Shown here: in pieces, positions 25,801 through 38,323 of the stretch | Position numbering within the stretch: position 1 is the first letter of the stretch | Layout: the number at the start of each line of letters is the position of its first letter | DNA from: Auanema rhodensis | Taxonomy: Eukaryota; Nematoda; Chromadorea; Rhabditida; Rhabditidae | DNA: 64,000 nucleotides | NCBI GenBank assembly: GCA_964057225.1 | Contig: OZ059897.1 | Span: 21,142,001-21,206,000 of the forward strand | Reading direction: 5' to 3' | Translations under genes and position numbers: made by a program | Notes under the pieces: generated by a model | What the model was told of the DNA's origin: nothing | The model's input: only the letters and a program-made list of their open reading frames with translations | The model's database searches: none

Positions 25801-25974
25801 ATGTTGAGTTTCCATGTACACTCAACATGGCTTCCAAAAACATTTTGACAAAAATTTTTTCGAAAAATTTCAAAATAATTTAGCAAAAAGTAGATGTTTT
25901 TAGATTCCATTTTTCAAGGCAAAGACGATGGACAATGTTATTCAACGAAAAAATTAATTCTTCAGGGTGAAAAT
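22816..25974 (+). repeat. 9-monomer higher-order repeat, 3159 bp, copy 2
   Basis: Monomers 66-74 match monomers 57-65 in every marker I tracked for positions 1-8. Position 9 (monomer 74, 25624-25974) differs. It starts as expected with 'aacacaaatc' but then carries 'aagaaacgcttga' and 'acatggc', which belong to position 8, so it is a local chimera of positions 9 and 8. A third partial copy follows as the 4-mer form at 25975 and then the start of a 9-mer at 27379-28080. Confidence 0.92.
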
Positions 25975-27378
25975 CGAGGATATAAGTGTGAACTTATATC
26001 AGTTGATATCTCGGTGCATTTTTAAGCTAGCGCAAATCTGATAACACAGATCGACGCAGCTTAAAAATCCGAATCGAATGCACTATACTACATTAAGAAA
26101 CGCTTAATACAAAAATTAGTTATGATCGTTTGAAAAATGATGCATTAGTGTATGTTGAGTTTCCATGTACACTCAACATTGCTTCCAAAAACATTTTGAC
26201 AAAAATTTTTTCGAAAAATTTCAAAATAATTTAGCAAAAAGTAGATGTCTTTAGATTCCTTTTTTCAAGGCAAAGACGATGGACAATGTTATTCAACAAA
26301 AAAATTAATTCTTCAGGGTGAAAATCGAGGATATAAGTGTAAACTTATATCAGTTGATATCTCGGTGCATTTTTAAGCTAGCGCAAATCTGATAACACAG
26401 ATCGACGCAGCTTAAAAATCCGCATCGAATGCACTATACTACATTGAGAAACGCTTAATACAAAAATTAGTTATGATCGTTTGAAAAATGATGCATTAGT
26501 GTATGTTGAGTTTCCATGTACACTCAACATTGCTTCCAAAAACATTTTGACAAAAATTTTTTCGAAAAATTTCAAAATAATTTAGCAAAAAGTAGATGTT
26601 TTTAGATTCCATTACTCAAGGCAAAGACGATGAACAATGTTATTCGACGAAAAAATTATTTCTTCAGGGTGAAAATCGAGGATATAAGTGTGAACTTATA
26701 TCAGTTGATATCTCGGTGCATTTTTAAGCTAGCGCAAATCTGATAACACAGATCGACGCAGCTTAAAAATCCGGATCGAATGCACTATACTACATTAAGA
26801 AACGCTTGATACAAAAATTAGTTATGATCGTTTGAAAAATGATGCATTAGTGTATGTTGAGTTTCCATGTACACTCAACATGGCTTCCAAAAACATTTTG
26901 ACAAAAATTTTTTCGAAAAATTTCAAAATAATTTAGCAAAAAGTAGATGTTTTTAGATTCCATTTTTCAAGGCAAAGACGATGGACAATGTTATTCAACG
27001 AAAAAATTAATTCTTCAGGGTGAAAATCGAGGATATAAGTGTGAACTTATATCAGTTGATATCTCGGTGCATTTTTAAGCTAGCGCAAATCTGATAACAC
27101 AAATCGACGCAGCTTAAAAATCCGCATCGAATGCACTATACTACATTAAGAAACGCTTAATACAAAAATTAGTTATGATCGTTTGAAAAATGATGCATTA
27201 GTGTATGTTGAGTTTCCATGTACACTCAACATTGCTTCCAAAAACATTTTGACAAAAATTTTTTCGAAAAATTTCAAAATAATTTAGCAAAAAGTAGATG
27301 TTTTTAGATTCCATTTTTCAAGGCAAAGACGATGGACAATGTTATTCAACGAAAAAATTAATTCTTCAGGGTGAAAAT
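25975..27378 (+). repeat. 4-monomer higher-order repeat, second occurrence
   Basis: Monomers 75-78 match monomers 53-56 (18253-19656) in type and order, including the chimeric first member with 'ccgaatcg' at its 5' part and 'gtcttt/ttcaaca' at its 3' part. Both occurrences are followed by the same 'ccgaatcg/caagataa' unit (19657 and 27379). Either the 4-mer was copied as part of a larger 13-monomer unit (4 + 9), or it arose once and spread by conversion. Confidence 0.88.
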
Positions 27379-28080
27379 CGAGGATATAAGTGTGAACTTA
27401 TATCAGTTGATATCTCGGTGCATTTTTAAGCTAGCGCAAATCTGATAACACAGATCGACGCAGCTTAAAAATCCGAATCGAATGCACTATACTACATTAA
27501 GAAACGCTTAATACAAAAATTAGTTATGATCGTTTGAAAAATGATGCATTAGTGTATGTTGAGTTTCCATGTACACTCAACATTGCTTCCAAAAACATTT
27601 TGACAAAAATTTTTTCGAAAAATTTCAAGATAATTTAGCAAAAAGTAGATGTTTTTAGATTCCTTTTTTCAAGGCAAAGACGATGGACAATGTTATTTAA
27701 CGAAAAAATTAATTCTTCAGGGTGAAAATCGAGGATATAAGTGTAAACTTATATCAGTTGATATCTCGGTGCATTTTTAAGCTAGCGCAAATCTGATAAC
27801 ACAGATCGACGCAGCTTAAAAATCCGCATCGAATGCACTATACTACATTGAGAAACGCTTAATACAAAAATTAGTTATGATCGTTTGAAAAATGATGCAT
27901 TAGTGTATGTTGAGTTTCCATGTACACTCAACATTGCTTCCAAAAACATTTTGACAAAAATTTTTTCGAAAAATTTCAAAATAATTTAGCAAAAAGTAGA
28001 TGTCTTTAGATTCCTTTTTTCAAGGCAAAGACGATGGACAATGTTATTCAACAAAAAAATTATTTCTTCAGGGTGAAAAT

Positions 28081-28440
28081 CGAGGATATAAGTGTGAACT
28101 TATATCAGTTGATATCTCGGATATCTCGGTGCATTTTTCAGCTAGCGCAAATCTGATAAATCAGATCGACGCAGCTTAAAAATCCGCATCGAATGCACTA
28201 TACTACATTGAGAAACGCTTAATACAAAAATTAGTTATGATCGTTTGAAAAATGATGCATTAGTGTATGTTGAGTTTCCATGTACACTCAACATTGCTTC
28301 CAAAAACATTTTGACAAAAATTTTTTCGAAAAATTTCAAAATAATTTAGCAAAAAGTAGTTGTTTTTAGATTCCTTTTTTCAAGGCAAAGACGATGGACA
28401 ATGTTATTCAACGAAAAAATTATTTCTTCAGGGTGAAAAT
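28081..28440 (+). repeat. 360-bp variant monomer, first occurrence
   Basis: This unit carries a tandem duplication of 'gatatctcg' (28111-28119 and 28120-28128), which adds 9 bp. It also has two adjacent substitutions that turn 'gataacacagatc' into 'gataaatcagatc'. The result at 28151-28166 is an inverted repeat with 7-bp arms and a 2-base spacer. It further carries 'tttttcagct' in place of 'tttttaagct', and 'gtagttg' in place of 'gtagatg', a pair of changes shared with the 360-bp units at 34453 and 41177. Confidence 0.97.
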
Positions 28441-29493
28441 CGAGGATATAAGTGTGAACTTATATCAGTTGATATCTCGGTGCATTTTTAAGCTAGCGCA
28501 AATCTGATAACACAGATCGACGCAGCTTAAAAATCCGCATCGAATGCACTATACTACATTGAAAAAGGCTTGATACAAAAATTAGTTATGATCGTTTGAA
28601 AAATGATGCATTAGTGTATGTTGAGTTTCCATGTACACTCAACATTGCTTCCAAAAACATTTTGACAAAAATTTTTTCGAAAAATTTCAAAATGATTTAG
28701 CAAAAAGTAGATGTTTTTAGATTCCATTACTCAAGGCAAAGACGATGAACAATGTTATTCGACGAAAAAATTATTTCTTCAGGGTGAAAATCGAGGATAT
28801 AAGTGTGAACTTATATCAGTTGATATCTCGGTGCATTTTTAAGCTAGCGCAAATCTGATAACACAGATCGACGCAGCTTAAAAATCCGGATCGAATGCAC
28901 TATACTACATTGAATAACGCTTAATACAAAAATAAGTTATGATCGTTTGAAAAATGATGCATTAGTGTATGTTGAGTTTCCATGTACACTCAACATTGCT
29001 TCCAAAAACATTTTGACAAAAATTTTTTCGAAAAATTTCAAAATGATTTAGCAAAAAGTAGATGTTTTTAGATTCCATTACTCAAGGCAAGGACGATGGA
29101 CAATGTTATTCAACGAAAAAATTAATTCTTCAGGGTGAAAATCGAGGATATAAGTGTGAACTTATATCAGTTGATATCTCGGTGCATTTTTAAGCTAGCG
29201 CAAATCTGATAACACAAATCGACGCAGCTTAAAAATCCGCATCGAATGCACTATACTACATTGAGAAACGCTTAATACAAAAATTAGTTATGATCGTTTG
29301 AAAAATGATGCATTAGTGTATGTTGAGTTTCCATGTACACTCAACATTGCTTCCAAAAACATTTTGACAAAAATTTTTTCGAAAAATTTCAAAATAATTT
29401 AGCAAAAAGTAGATGTTTTTAGATTCCTTTTTTCAAGGCAAAGACGATGGACAATGTTATTCAACGAAAAAATTATTTCTTCAGGGTGAAAAT

Positions 29494-30213
29494 CGAGGAT
29501 ATAAGTGTGAACTTATATCAGTTGATATCTCGGATATCTCGGTGCATTTTTAAGCTAGCGCAAATCTGATAAATCAGATCGACGCAGCTTAAAAATCCGC
29601 ATCGAATGCACTATACTACATTGAGAAACGCTTAATACAAAAATTAGTTATGATCGTTTGAAAAATGATGCATTAGTGTATGTTGAGTTTCTATGTACAC
29701 TCAACATTGCTTCCAAAAACATTTTGACAAAAATTTTTTCGAAAAATTTCAAAATAATTTAGCAAAAAGTAGATGTTTTTAGATTCCTTTTTTCAAGGCA
29801 AAGACGATGGACAATGTTATTCAACGAAAAAATTATTTCTTCAGGGTGAAAATCGAGGATATAAGTGTGAACTTATATCAGTTGATATCTCGGATATCTC
29901 GGTGCATTTTTAAGCTAGCGCAAATCTGATAAATCAGATCGACGCAGCTTAAAAATCCGCATCGAATGCACTATACTACATTGAGAAACGCTTAATACAA
30001 AAATTAGTTATGATCGTTTGAAAAATGATGCATTAGTGTATGTTGAGTTTCCATGTACACTCAACATTGCTTCCAAAAACATTTTGACAAAAATTTTTTC
30101 GAAAAATTTCAAAATAATTTAGCAAAAAGTAGTTGTTTTTAGATTCCTTTTTTCAAGGCAAAGACGATGGACAATGTTATTCAACGAAAAAATTATTTCT
30201 TCAGGGTGAAAAT
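29494..30213 (+). repeat. Two 360-bp variant monomers
   Basis: Monomers 85 (29494-29853) and 86 (29854-30213) both carry the 9-bp 'gatatctcg' duplication and the 'gataaatcagatc' form. Monomer 85 has a private change in the otherwise invariant core, 'gagtttctatg' for 'gagtttccatg' (about 29692). Monomer 86 has 'gtagttg' but keeps 'tttttaagct'. Confidence 0.96.
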
Positions 30214-32319
30214 CGAGGATATAAGTGTGAACTTATATCAGTTGATATCTCGGTGCATTTTTAAGCTAGCGCAAATCTGATAACACAGATCGACGCAGCT
30301 TAAAAATCCGCATCGAATGCACTATACTACATTGAGAAACGCTTAATACAAAAATTAGTTATGATCGTTTGAAAAATGATGCATTAGTGTATGTTGAGTT
30401 TCCATGTACACTCAACATTGCTTCCAAAAACATTTTGACAAAAATTTTTTCGAAAAATTTCAAAATAATTTAGCAAAAAGTAGATGTTTTTAGATTCCTT
30501 TTTTCAAGGCAAAGACGATGGACAATGTTATTCAACGAAAAAATTAATTCTTCAGGGTGAAAATCGAGGATATAAGTGTGAACTTATAAAAGTTGATATC
30601 TCGGTGCATTTTTAAGCTAGCGCAAATCTGATAACACAGATCGACGCAGCTTAAAAATCCGCATCGAATGCACTATACTACATTGAGAAACACTTGATAC
30701 AAAAATTAGTTATGATCGTTTGAAAAATGATGCATTAGTGTATGTTGAGTTTCCATGTACACTCAACATTGCTTCCAAAAACATTTTGACAAAAATTTTT
30801 TCGAAAAAATTCAAAATAATTTAGCAAAAAGTAGATGTTTTTAGATTCCATTTTTCAAGGCAAAGACGATGGACAATGTTATTCAACGAAAAAATTAATT
30901 CTTCAGGGTGAAAATCGAGGATATAAGTGTGAACTTATATCAGTTGATATCTCGGTGCATTTTTAAGCTAGCGCAAATCTGATAACACAGATCGACGCAG
31001 CTTAAAAATCCGCATCGAATGCACTATACTACATTGAAAAAGGCTTGATACAAAAATTAGTTATGATCGTTTGAAAAATGATGCATTAGTGTATGTTGAG
31101 TTTCCATGTACACTCAACATTGCTTCCAAAAACATTTTGACAAAAATTTTTTCGAAAAATTTCAAAATGATTTAGCAAAAAGTAGATGTTTTTAGATTCC
31201 ATTACTCAAGGCAAAGACGATGAACAATGTTATTCGACGAAAAAATTATTTCTTCAGGGTGAAAATCGAGGATATAAGTGTGAACTTATATCAGTTGATA
31301 TCTCGGTGCATTTTTAAGCTAGCGCAAATCTGATAACACAGATCGACGCAGCTTAAAAATCCGGATCGAATGCACTATACTACATTAAGAAACGCTTGAT
31401 ACAAAAATTAGTTATGATCGTTTGAAAAATGATGCATTAGTGTATGTTGAGTTTCCATGTACACTCAACATGGCTTCCAAAAACATTTTGACAAAAATTT
31501 TTTCGAAAAATTTCAAAATAATTTAGCAAAAAGTAGATGTTTTTAGATTCCATTTTTCAAGGCAAAGACGATGGACAATGTTATTCAACAAAAAAATTAA
31601 TTCTTCAGGGTGAAAATCGAGGATATAAGTGTGAACTTATATCAGTTGATATCTCGGTGCATTTTTAAGCTAGCGCAAATCTGATAACACAAATCGACGC
31701 AGCTTAAAAATCCGCATCGAATGCACTATACTACATTGAGAAACGCTTAATACAAAAATTAGTTATGATCGTTTGAAAAATGATGCATTAGTGTATGTTG
31801 AGTTTCCATGTACACTCAACATTGCTTCCAAAAACATTTTGACAAAAATTTTTTCGAAAAATTTCAAAATAATTTAGCAAAAAGTAGATGTTTTTAGATT
31901 CCATTTTTCAAGGCAAAGACGATGGACAATGTTATTCAACGAAAAAATTAATTCTTCAGGGTGAAAATCGAGGATATAAGTGTGAACTTATATCAGTTGA
32001 TATCTCGGTGCATTTTTAAGCTAGCGCAAATCTGATAACACAGATCGACGCAGCTTAAAAATCCGCATCGAATGCACTATACTACATTGAGAAACGCTTA
32101 ATACAAAAATTAGTTATGATCGTTTGAAAAATGATGCATTAGTGTATGTTGAGTTTCCATGTACACTCAACATTGCTTCCAAAAACATTTTGACAAAAAT
32201 TTTTTCGAAAAATTTCAAAATAATTTAGCAAAAAGTAGATGTTTTTAGATTCCTTTTTTCAAGGCAAAGACGATGGACAATGTTATTCAACGAAAAAATT
32301 ATTTCTTCAGGGTGAAAAT

Positions 32320-32679
32320 CGAGGATATAAGTGTGAACTTATATCAGTTGATATCTCGGATATCTCGGTGCATTTTTAAGCTAGCGCAAATCTGATAAAT
32401 CAGATCGACGCAGCTTAAAAATCCGCATCGAATGCACTATACTACATTGAGAAACGCTTAATACAAAAATTAGTTATGATCGTTTGAAAAATGATGCATT
32501 AGTGTATGTTGAGTTTCCATGTACACTCAACATTGCTTCCAAAAACATTTTGACAAAAATTTTTTCGAAAAATTTCAAAATGATTTAGCAAAAAGTAGAT
32601 GTTTTTAGATTCCATTACTCAAGGCAAAGACGATGAACAATGTTATTCGACGAAAAAATTATTTCTTCAGGGTGAAAAT
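32320..32679 (+). repeat. Chimeric 360-bp monomer
   Basis: The 5' part is of the 360-bp type: 9-bp duplication, 'gataaatcagatc', 'gagaaacgcttaa'. The 3' part is of the 'ccattactc' type: 'aatgattt', 'ccattactc', 'gatgaacaa', 'ttcgacg', 'ttatttc'. The switch lies between monomer bases of about 132 and 254, an interval that covers the invariant core. The three following monomers (32680-33732) repeat the types of monomers 90-92 (31267-32319), as expected if an exchange here duplicated a 4-monomer stretch. Confidence 0.92.
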
Positions 32680-33732
32680 CGAGGATATAAGTGTGAACTT
32701 ATATCAGTTGATATCTCGGTGCATTTTTAAGCTAGCGCAAATCTGATAACACAGATCGACGCAGCTTAAAAATCCGGATCGAATGCACTATACTACATTA
32801 AGAAACGCTTGATACAAAAATTAGTTATGATCGTTTGAAAAATGATGCATTAGTGTATGTTGAGTTTCCATGTACACTCAACATGGCTTCCAAAAACATT
32901 TTGACAAAAATTTTTTCGAAAAATTTCAAAATAATTTAGCAAAAAGTAGATGTTTTTAGATTCCATTTTTCAAGGCAAAGACGATGGACAATGTTATTCA
33001 ACAAAAAAATTAATTCTTCAGGGTGAAAATCGAGGATATAAGTGTGAACTTATATCAGTTGATATCTCGGTGCATTTTTAAGCTAGCGCAAATCTGATAA
33101 CACAAATCGACGCAGCTTAAAAATCCGCATCGAATGCACTATACTACATTGAGAAACGCTTAATACAAAAATTAGTTATGATCGTTTGAAAAATGATGCA
33201 TTAGTGTATGTTGAGTTTCCATGTACACTCAACATTGCTTCCAAAAACATTTTGACAAAAATTTTTTCGAAAAATTTCAAAATAATTTAGCAAAAAGTAG
33301 ATGTTTTTAGATTCCATTTTTCAAGGCAAAGACGATGGACAATGTTATTCAACGAAAAAATTAATTCTTCAGGGTGAAAATCGAGGATATAAGTGTGAAC
33401 TTATATCAGTTGATATCTCGGTGCATTTTTAAGCTAGCGCAAATCTGATAACACAGATCGACGCAGCTTAAAAATCCGCATCGAATGCACTATACTACAT
33501 TGAGAAACGCTTAATACAAAAATTAGTTATGATCGTTTGAAAAATGATGCATTAGTGTATGTTGAGTTTCCATGTACACTCAACATTGCTTCCAAAAACA
33601 TTTTGACAAAAATTTTTTCGAAAAATTTCAAAATAATTTAGCAAAAAGTAGATGTTTTTAGATTCCTTTTTTCAAGGCAAAGACGATGGACAATGTTATT
33701 CAACGAAAAAATTATTTCTTCAGGGTGAAAAT

Positions 33733-34812
33733 CGAGGATATAAGTGTGAACTTATATCAGTTGATATCTCGGATATCTCGGTGCATTTTTAAGCTAGCGC
33801 AAATCTGATAAATCAGATCGACGCAGCTTAAAAATCCGCATCGAATGCACTATACTACATTGAGAAACGCTTAATACAAAAATTAGTTATGATCGTTTGA
33901 AAAATGATGCATTAGTGTATGTTGAGTTTCCATGTACACTCAACATTGCTTCCAAAAACATTTTGACAAAAATTTTTTCGAAAAATTTCAAAATAATTTA
34001 GCAAAAAGTAGATGTTTTTAGATTCCTTTTTTCAAGGCAAAGACGATGGACAATGTTATTCAACGAAAAAAGTATTTCTTCAGGGTGAAAATCGAGGATA
34101 TAAGTGTGAACTTATATCAGTTGATATCTCGGATATCTCGGTGCATTTTTAAGCTAGCGCAAATCTGATAAATCAGATCGACGCAGCTTAAAAATCCGCA
34201 TCGAATGCACTATACTACATTGAGAAACGCTTAATACAAAAATTAGTTATGATCGTTTGAAAAATGATGCATTAGTGTATGTTGAGTTTCCATGTACACT
34301 CAACATTGCTTCCAAAAACATTTTGACAAAAATTTTTTCGAAAAATTTCAAAATAATTTAGCAAAAAGTAGATGTTTTTAGATTCCTTTTTTCAAGGCAA
34401 AGACGATGGACAATGTTATTCAACGAAAAAATTATTTCTTCAGGGTGAAAATCGAGGATATAAGTGTGAACTTATATCAGTTGATATCTCGGATATCTCG
34501 GTGCATTTTTCAGCTAGCGCAAATCTGATAAATCAGATCGACGCAGCTTAAAAATCCGCATCGAATGCACTATACTACATTGAGAAACGCTTAATACAAA
34601 AATTAGTTATGATCGTTTGAAAAATGATGCATTAGTGTATGTTGAGTTTCCATGTACACTCAACATTGCTTCCAAAAACATTTTGACAAAAATTTTTTCG
34701 AAAAATTTCAAAATAATTTAGCAAAAAGTAGTTGTTTTTAGATTCCTTTTTTCAAGGCAAAGACGATGGACAATGTTATTCAACGAAAAAATTATTTCTT
34801 CAGGGTGAAAAT
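33733..34812 (+). repeat. Run of three 360-bp variant monomers
   Basis: Monomers 97 (33733), 98 (34093) and 99 (34453) all carry the 9-bp duplication and the strengthened inverted repeat. Monomer 97 ends with a private 'aaaaaagtatttc' (about 34066-34078) instead of 'aaaaaattatttc'. Monomer 99 has the 'tttttcagct' plus 'gtagttg' pair and is the last of its run, just as monomer 118 ends the longer run at 39377-41536. Confidence 0.96.
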
Positions 34813-36216
34813 CGAGGATATAAGTGTGAACTTATATCAGTTGATATCTCGGTGCATTTTTAAGCTAGCGCAAATCTGATAACACAGATCGACGCAGCTT
34901 AAAAATTCGCATCGAATGCACTATACTACATTGAGAAACACTTGATACAAAAATTAGTTATAATCGTTTGAAAAATGATGCATTAGTGTATGTTGAGTTT
35001 CCATGTACACTCAACATTGCTTCCAAAAACATTTTGACAAAAATTTTTTCGAAAAATTTCAAAATAATTTAGCAAAAAGTAGATGTTTTTAGATTCCATT
35101 TTTCAAGGCAAAGACGATGGACAATGTTATTCAACGAAAAAATTAATTCTTCAGGGTGAAAATCGAGGATATAAGTGTGAACTTATATCAGTTGATATCT
35201 CGGTGCATTTTTAAGCTAGCGCAAATCTGATAACACAGATCGACGCAGCTTAAAAATCCGCATCGAATGCACTATACTACATTGAGAAACGCTTGTTACA
35301 AAAATAAGTTATGATCGTTTGAAAAATGATGCATTAGTGTATGTTGAGTTTCCATGTACACTCAACATTGCTTCCAAAAACATTTTGACAAAAATTTTTT
35401 CGAAAAATTTCAAAATAATTTAGCAAAAAGTAGATGTTTTTAGATTCCTTTTTTCAAGGCAAAGACGATGGACAATGTTATTCAACGAAAAAATTAATTC
35501 TTCAGGGTGAAAATCGAGGATATAAGTGTGAACTTATATCAGTTGATATCTCGGTGCATTTTTAAGCTAGCGCAAATCTGATAACACAGATCGACGCAGC
35601 TTAAAAATCCGCATCGAATGCACTATACTACATTGAGAAACGCTTGATACAAAAATTAGTTATGATCGTTTGAAAAATGATGCATTAGTGTATGTTGAGT
35701 TTCCATGTACACTCAACATTGCTTCCAAAAACATTTTGACAAAAATTTTTTCGAAAAATTTCAAAATAATTCAGCGAAAAGTAAATGTTTTTAGATTCCA
35801 TTTTTCAAGGCAAAGACGATGGACAATGTTATTCAACGAAAAAATTAATTCTTCAGGGTGAAAATCGAGGATATAAGTGTGAACTTATAAAAGTTGATAT
35901 CTCGGTGCATTTTTAAGCTAGCGCAAATCTGATAACACAGATCGACGCAGCTTAAAAATCCGCATCGAATGCACTATACTACATTGAGAAACGCTTGATA
36001 CAAAAATTAGTTATAATCGTTTGAAAAATGATGCATTAGTGTATGTTGAGTTTCCATGTACACTCAATATTGCTTCCAAAAACATTTTGACAAAAATTTT
36101 TTCGAAAAATTTCAAAATAATTTAGCAAAAAGTAGATGTTTTTAGATTTCATTTTTCAAAGCAAAGAGGATGGACAATGTTATTCAACGAAAAAATTAAT
36201 TCTTCAGGGTGAAAAT

Positions 36217-36567
36217 CGAGGATATAAGTGTGAACTTATATCAGTTGATATCTCGGTGCATTTTTAAGCTAGCGCAAATCTGATAACACAGATCGACGCA
36301 GCTTAAAAATCCGCATCGAATGCACTATACTACATTGAGAAACACTTGATACAAAAATTAGTTATAATCGTTTGAAAAATGATGCATTAGTGTATGTTGA
36401 GTTTCCATGTACACTCAACATTGCTTCCAAAAACATTTTGACAAAAATTTTTTCGAAAAATTTCAAAATAATTTAGCAAAAAGTAGATGTTTTTAGATTT
36501 CATTTTTCAAGGCAAAGACGATGGACAATGTTATTCAACGAAAAAATTAATTCTTCAGGGTGAAAAT
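36217..36567 (+). repeat. Fusion monomer marking a one-unit deletion
   Basis: The first about 130 bases match monomer 124 of the other block copy ('gaacttatatcag', 'gagaaacacttga'). The rest matches monomer 125 ('aattagttataatcg', 'agatttcattttt'). The switch falls between monomer bases of about 128 and 144. A single unequal exchange between two adjacent units would remove exactly one monomer and give this product. Confidence 0.87.
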
Positions 36568-37971
36568 CGAGGATACAAGTGTGAACTTATATCAGTTGAT
36601 ATCTCGGTGCATTTTTAAGCTAGCGCAAATCTGATAACACAGATCGACGCAGCTTAAAAATCCGCATCGAATGCACTATACTACATTGAGAAACGCTTAA
36701 TACAAAAATTAGTTATGATCGTTTGAAAAATGATGCATTAGTGTATGTTGAGTTTCCATGTACACTCAACATTGCTTCCAAAAACATTTTGACAAAAATT
36801 TTTCCGAAAAATTTCAAAATAATTTAGCAAAAAGTAGATGTTTTTAGATTCCATTTTTCAAGGCAAAGACGATGGACGATGTTATTCAACGGAAAAATTA
36901 ATTCTTCAGGGTGAAAATCGAGGATATAAGTGTGAACTTATATCAGTTGATATCTCGGTGCATTTTTAAGCTAGCGCAAATCTGATAACACAGATCGACG
37001 CAGCTTAAAAATCCGCATCGAATGCACTATACTACATTGAGAAACGCTTGATACAAAAATTAGTTATAATCGTTTGAAAAATGATGCATTAGTGTATGTT
37101 GAGTTTCCATGTACACTCAACATTGCTTCCAAAAACATTTTGACAAAAATTTTTTCGAAAAATTTCAAAATAATTTAGCAAAAAGTAGATGTTTTTAGAT
37201 TTCATTTTTCAAGGCAAAGACGATGGACAATGTTATTCAACGAAAAAATTAATTCTTCAGGGTGAAAATCGAGGATACAAGTGTGAACTTATATCAGTTG
37301 ATATCTCGGTGCATTTTTAAGCTAGCGCAAATCTGATAACACAGATCGACGCAGCTTAAAAATCCGCATCGAATGCACTATACTACATTGAGAAACGCTT
37401 AATACAAAAATTAGTTATGATCGTTTGAAAAATGATGCATTAGTGTATGTTGAGTTTCCATGTACACTCAACATTGCTTCCAAAAACATTTTGACAAAAA
37501 TTTTTTCGAAAAATTTCAAAATAATTTAGCAAAAAGTAGATGTTTTTAGATTCCATTTTTCAAGGCAAAGACGATGGACGATGTTATTCAACGGAAAAAT
37601 TAATTCTTCAGGGTGAAAATCGAGGATATAAGTGTGAACTTATATCAGTTGATATCTCGGTGCATTTTTAAGCTAGCGCAAATCTGATAACACAGATCGA
37701 CGCAGCTTAAAAATCCGGATCGAATGCACTATACTACATTGAAGAACGCTTAATACAAAAATTAGTTATAATCGTTTGAAAAATGATGCATTAGTGTATG
37801 TTGAGTTTCCATGTACACTCAACATTGCTTCCAAAAACATTTTGACAAAAATTTTTTCGAAAAATTTCAAAATAATTTAGCAAAAAGTAGATGTTTTTAG
37901 ATTCCATTTTTCAAGGCAAAGACGATGGACAATGTTATTCAACGAAAAAATTAATTCTTCAGGGTGAAAAT

Positions 37972-38323
37972 CGAGGATATAAGTGTGAACTTATATCAGT
38001 TGATATCTCGGTGCATTTTTAAGCTAGCGCAAATCTGATAACACAGATCGACGCAGCTTAAAAATCCGCATCGAATGCACTATACTACATTGAGAAACGC
38101 TTGTTACAAAAATAAGTTATGATCGTTTGAAAAATGATGCATTAGTGTATGTTGAGTTTCCATGTACACTCAACATTGCTTCCAAAAACATTTTGACAAA
38201 AATTTTTTCGAAAAATTTTCAAAATAATTTAGCAAAAAGTAGATGTTTTTAGATTCCTTTTTTCAAGGCAAAGACGATGGACAATGTTATTCAACGAAAA
38301 AATTAATTCTTCAGGGTGAAAAT
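37972..38323 (+). repeat. 352-bp monomer (one extra T)
   Basis: The sequence 'cgaaaaattttcaaaat' has four T where other units have three, adding one base and shifting the array phase. The unit also has 'gcttgttac' and 'aaataagtt'. Its duplicate at 45398-45749 has the same extra T, so the insertion predates the block duplication. Confidence 0.97.

Larger units (their letters stand above)
10882..28080 (+). repeat. Zone 2: mixed and higher-order monomers, 49 units
   Basis: Monomers 32-80 are all 351 bp. Recurrent forms are a 'ccggatcg' unit with 'aagaaacgcttga' and 'acatggc'; a 'ccattactc' unit with 'gatgaacaa' and 'ttcgacg'; an 'aacacaaatc' unit; a 'ccgaatcg' unit; and zone-1-type 'caagataa' and 'gtcttt' units. 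From 10882 to 16146 the order is irregular: monomers 31-32 and 35-36 repeat as a pair, and monomers 37-38 and 42 are copies of zone-1 types. From 16147 the order becomes regular and is described separately as 9-mer and 4-mer higher-order repeats. Confidence 0.85.

Noticed and set aside
35670-35861. 63-codon open frame
   Set aside because: It opens at TTG, lies wholly inside a satellite monomer, and exists only because TAG became CAG in this unit. There is no ribosome-binding or promoter context and no recognisable domain, and the surrounding 181 units do not keep the frame, except the duplicate unit.
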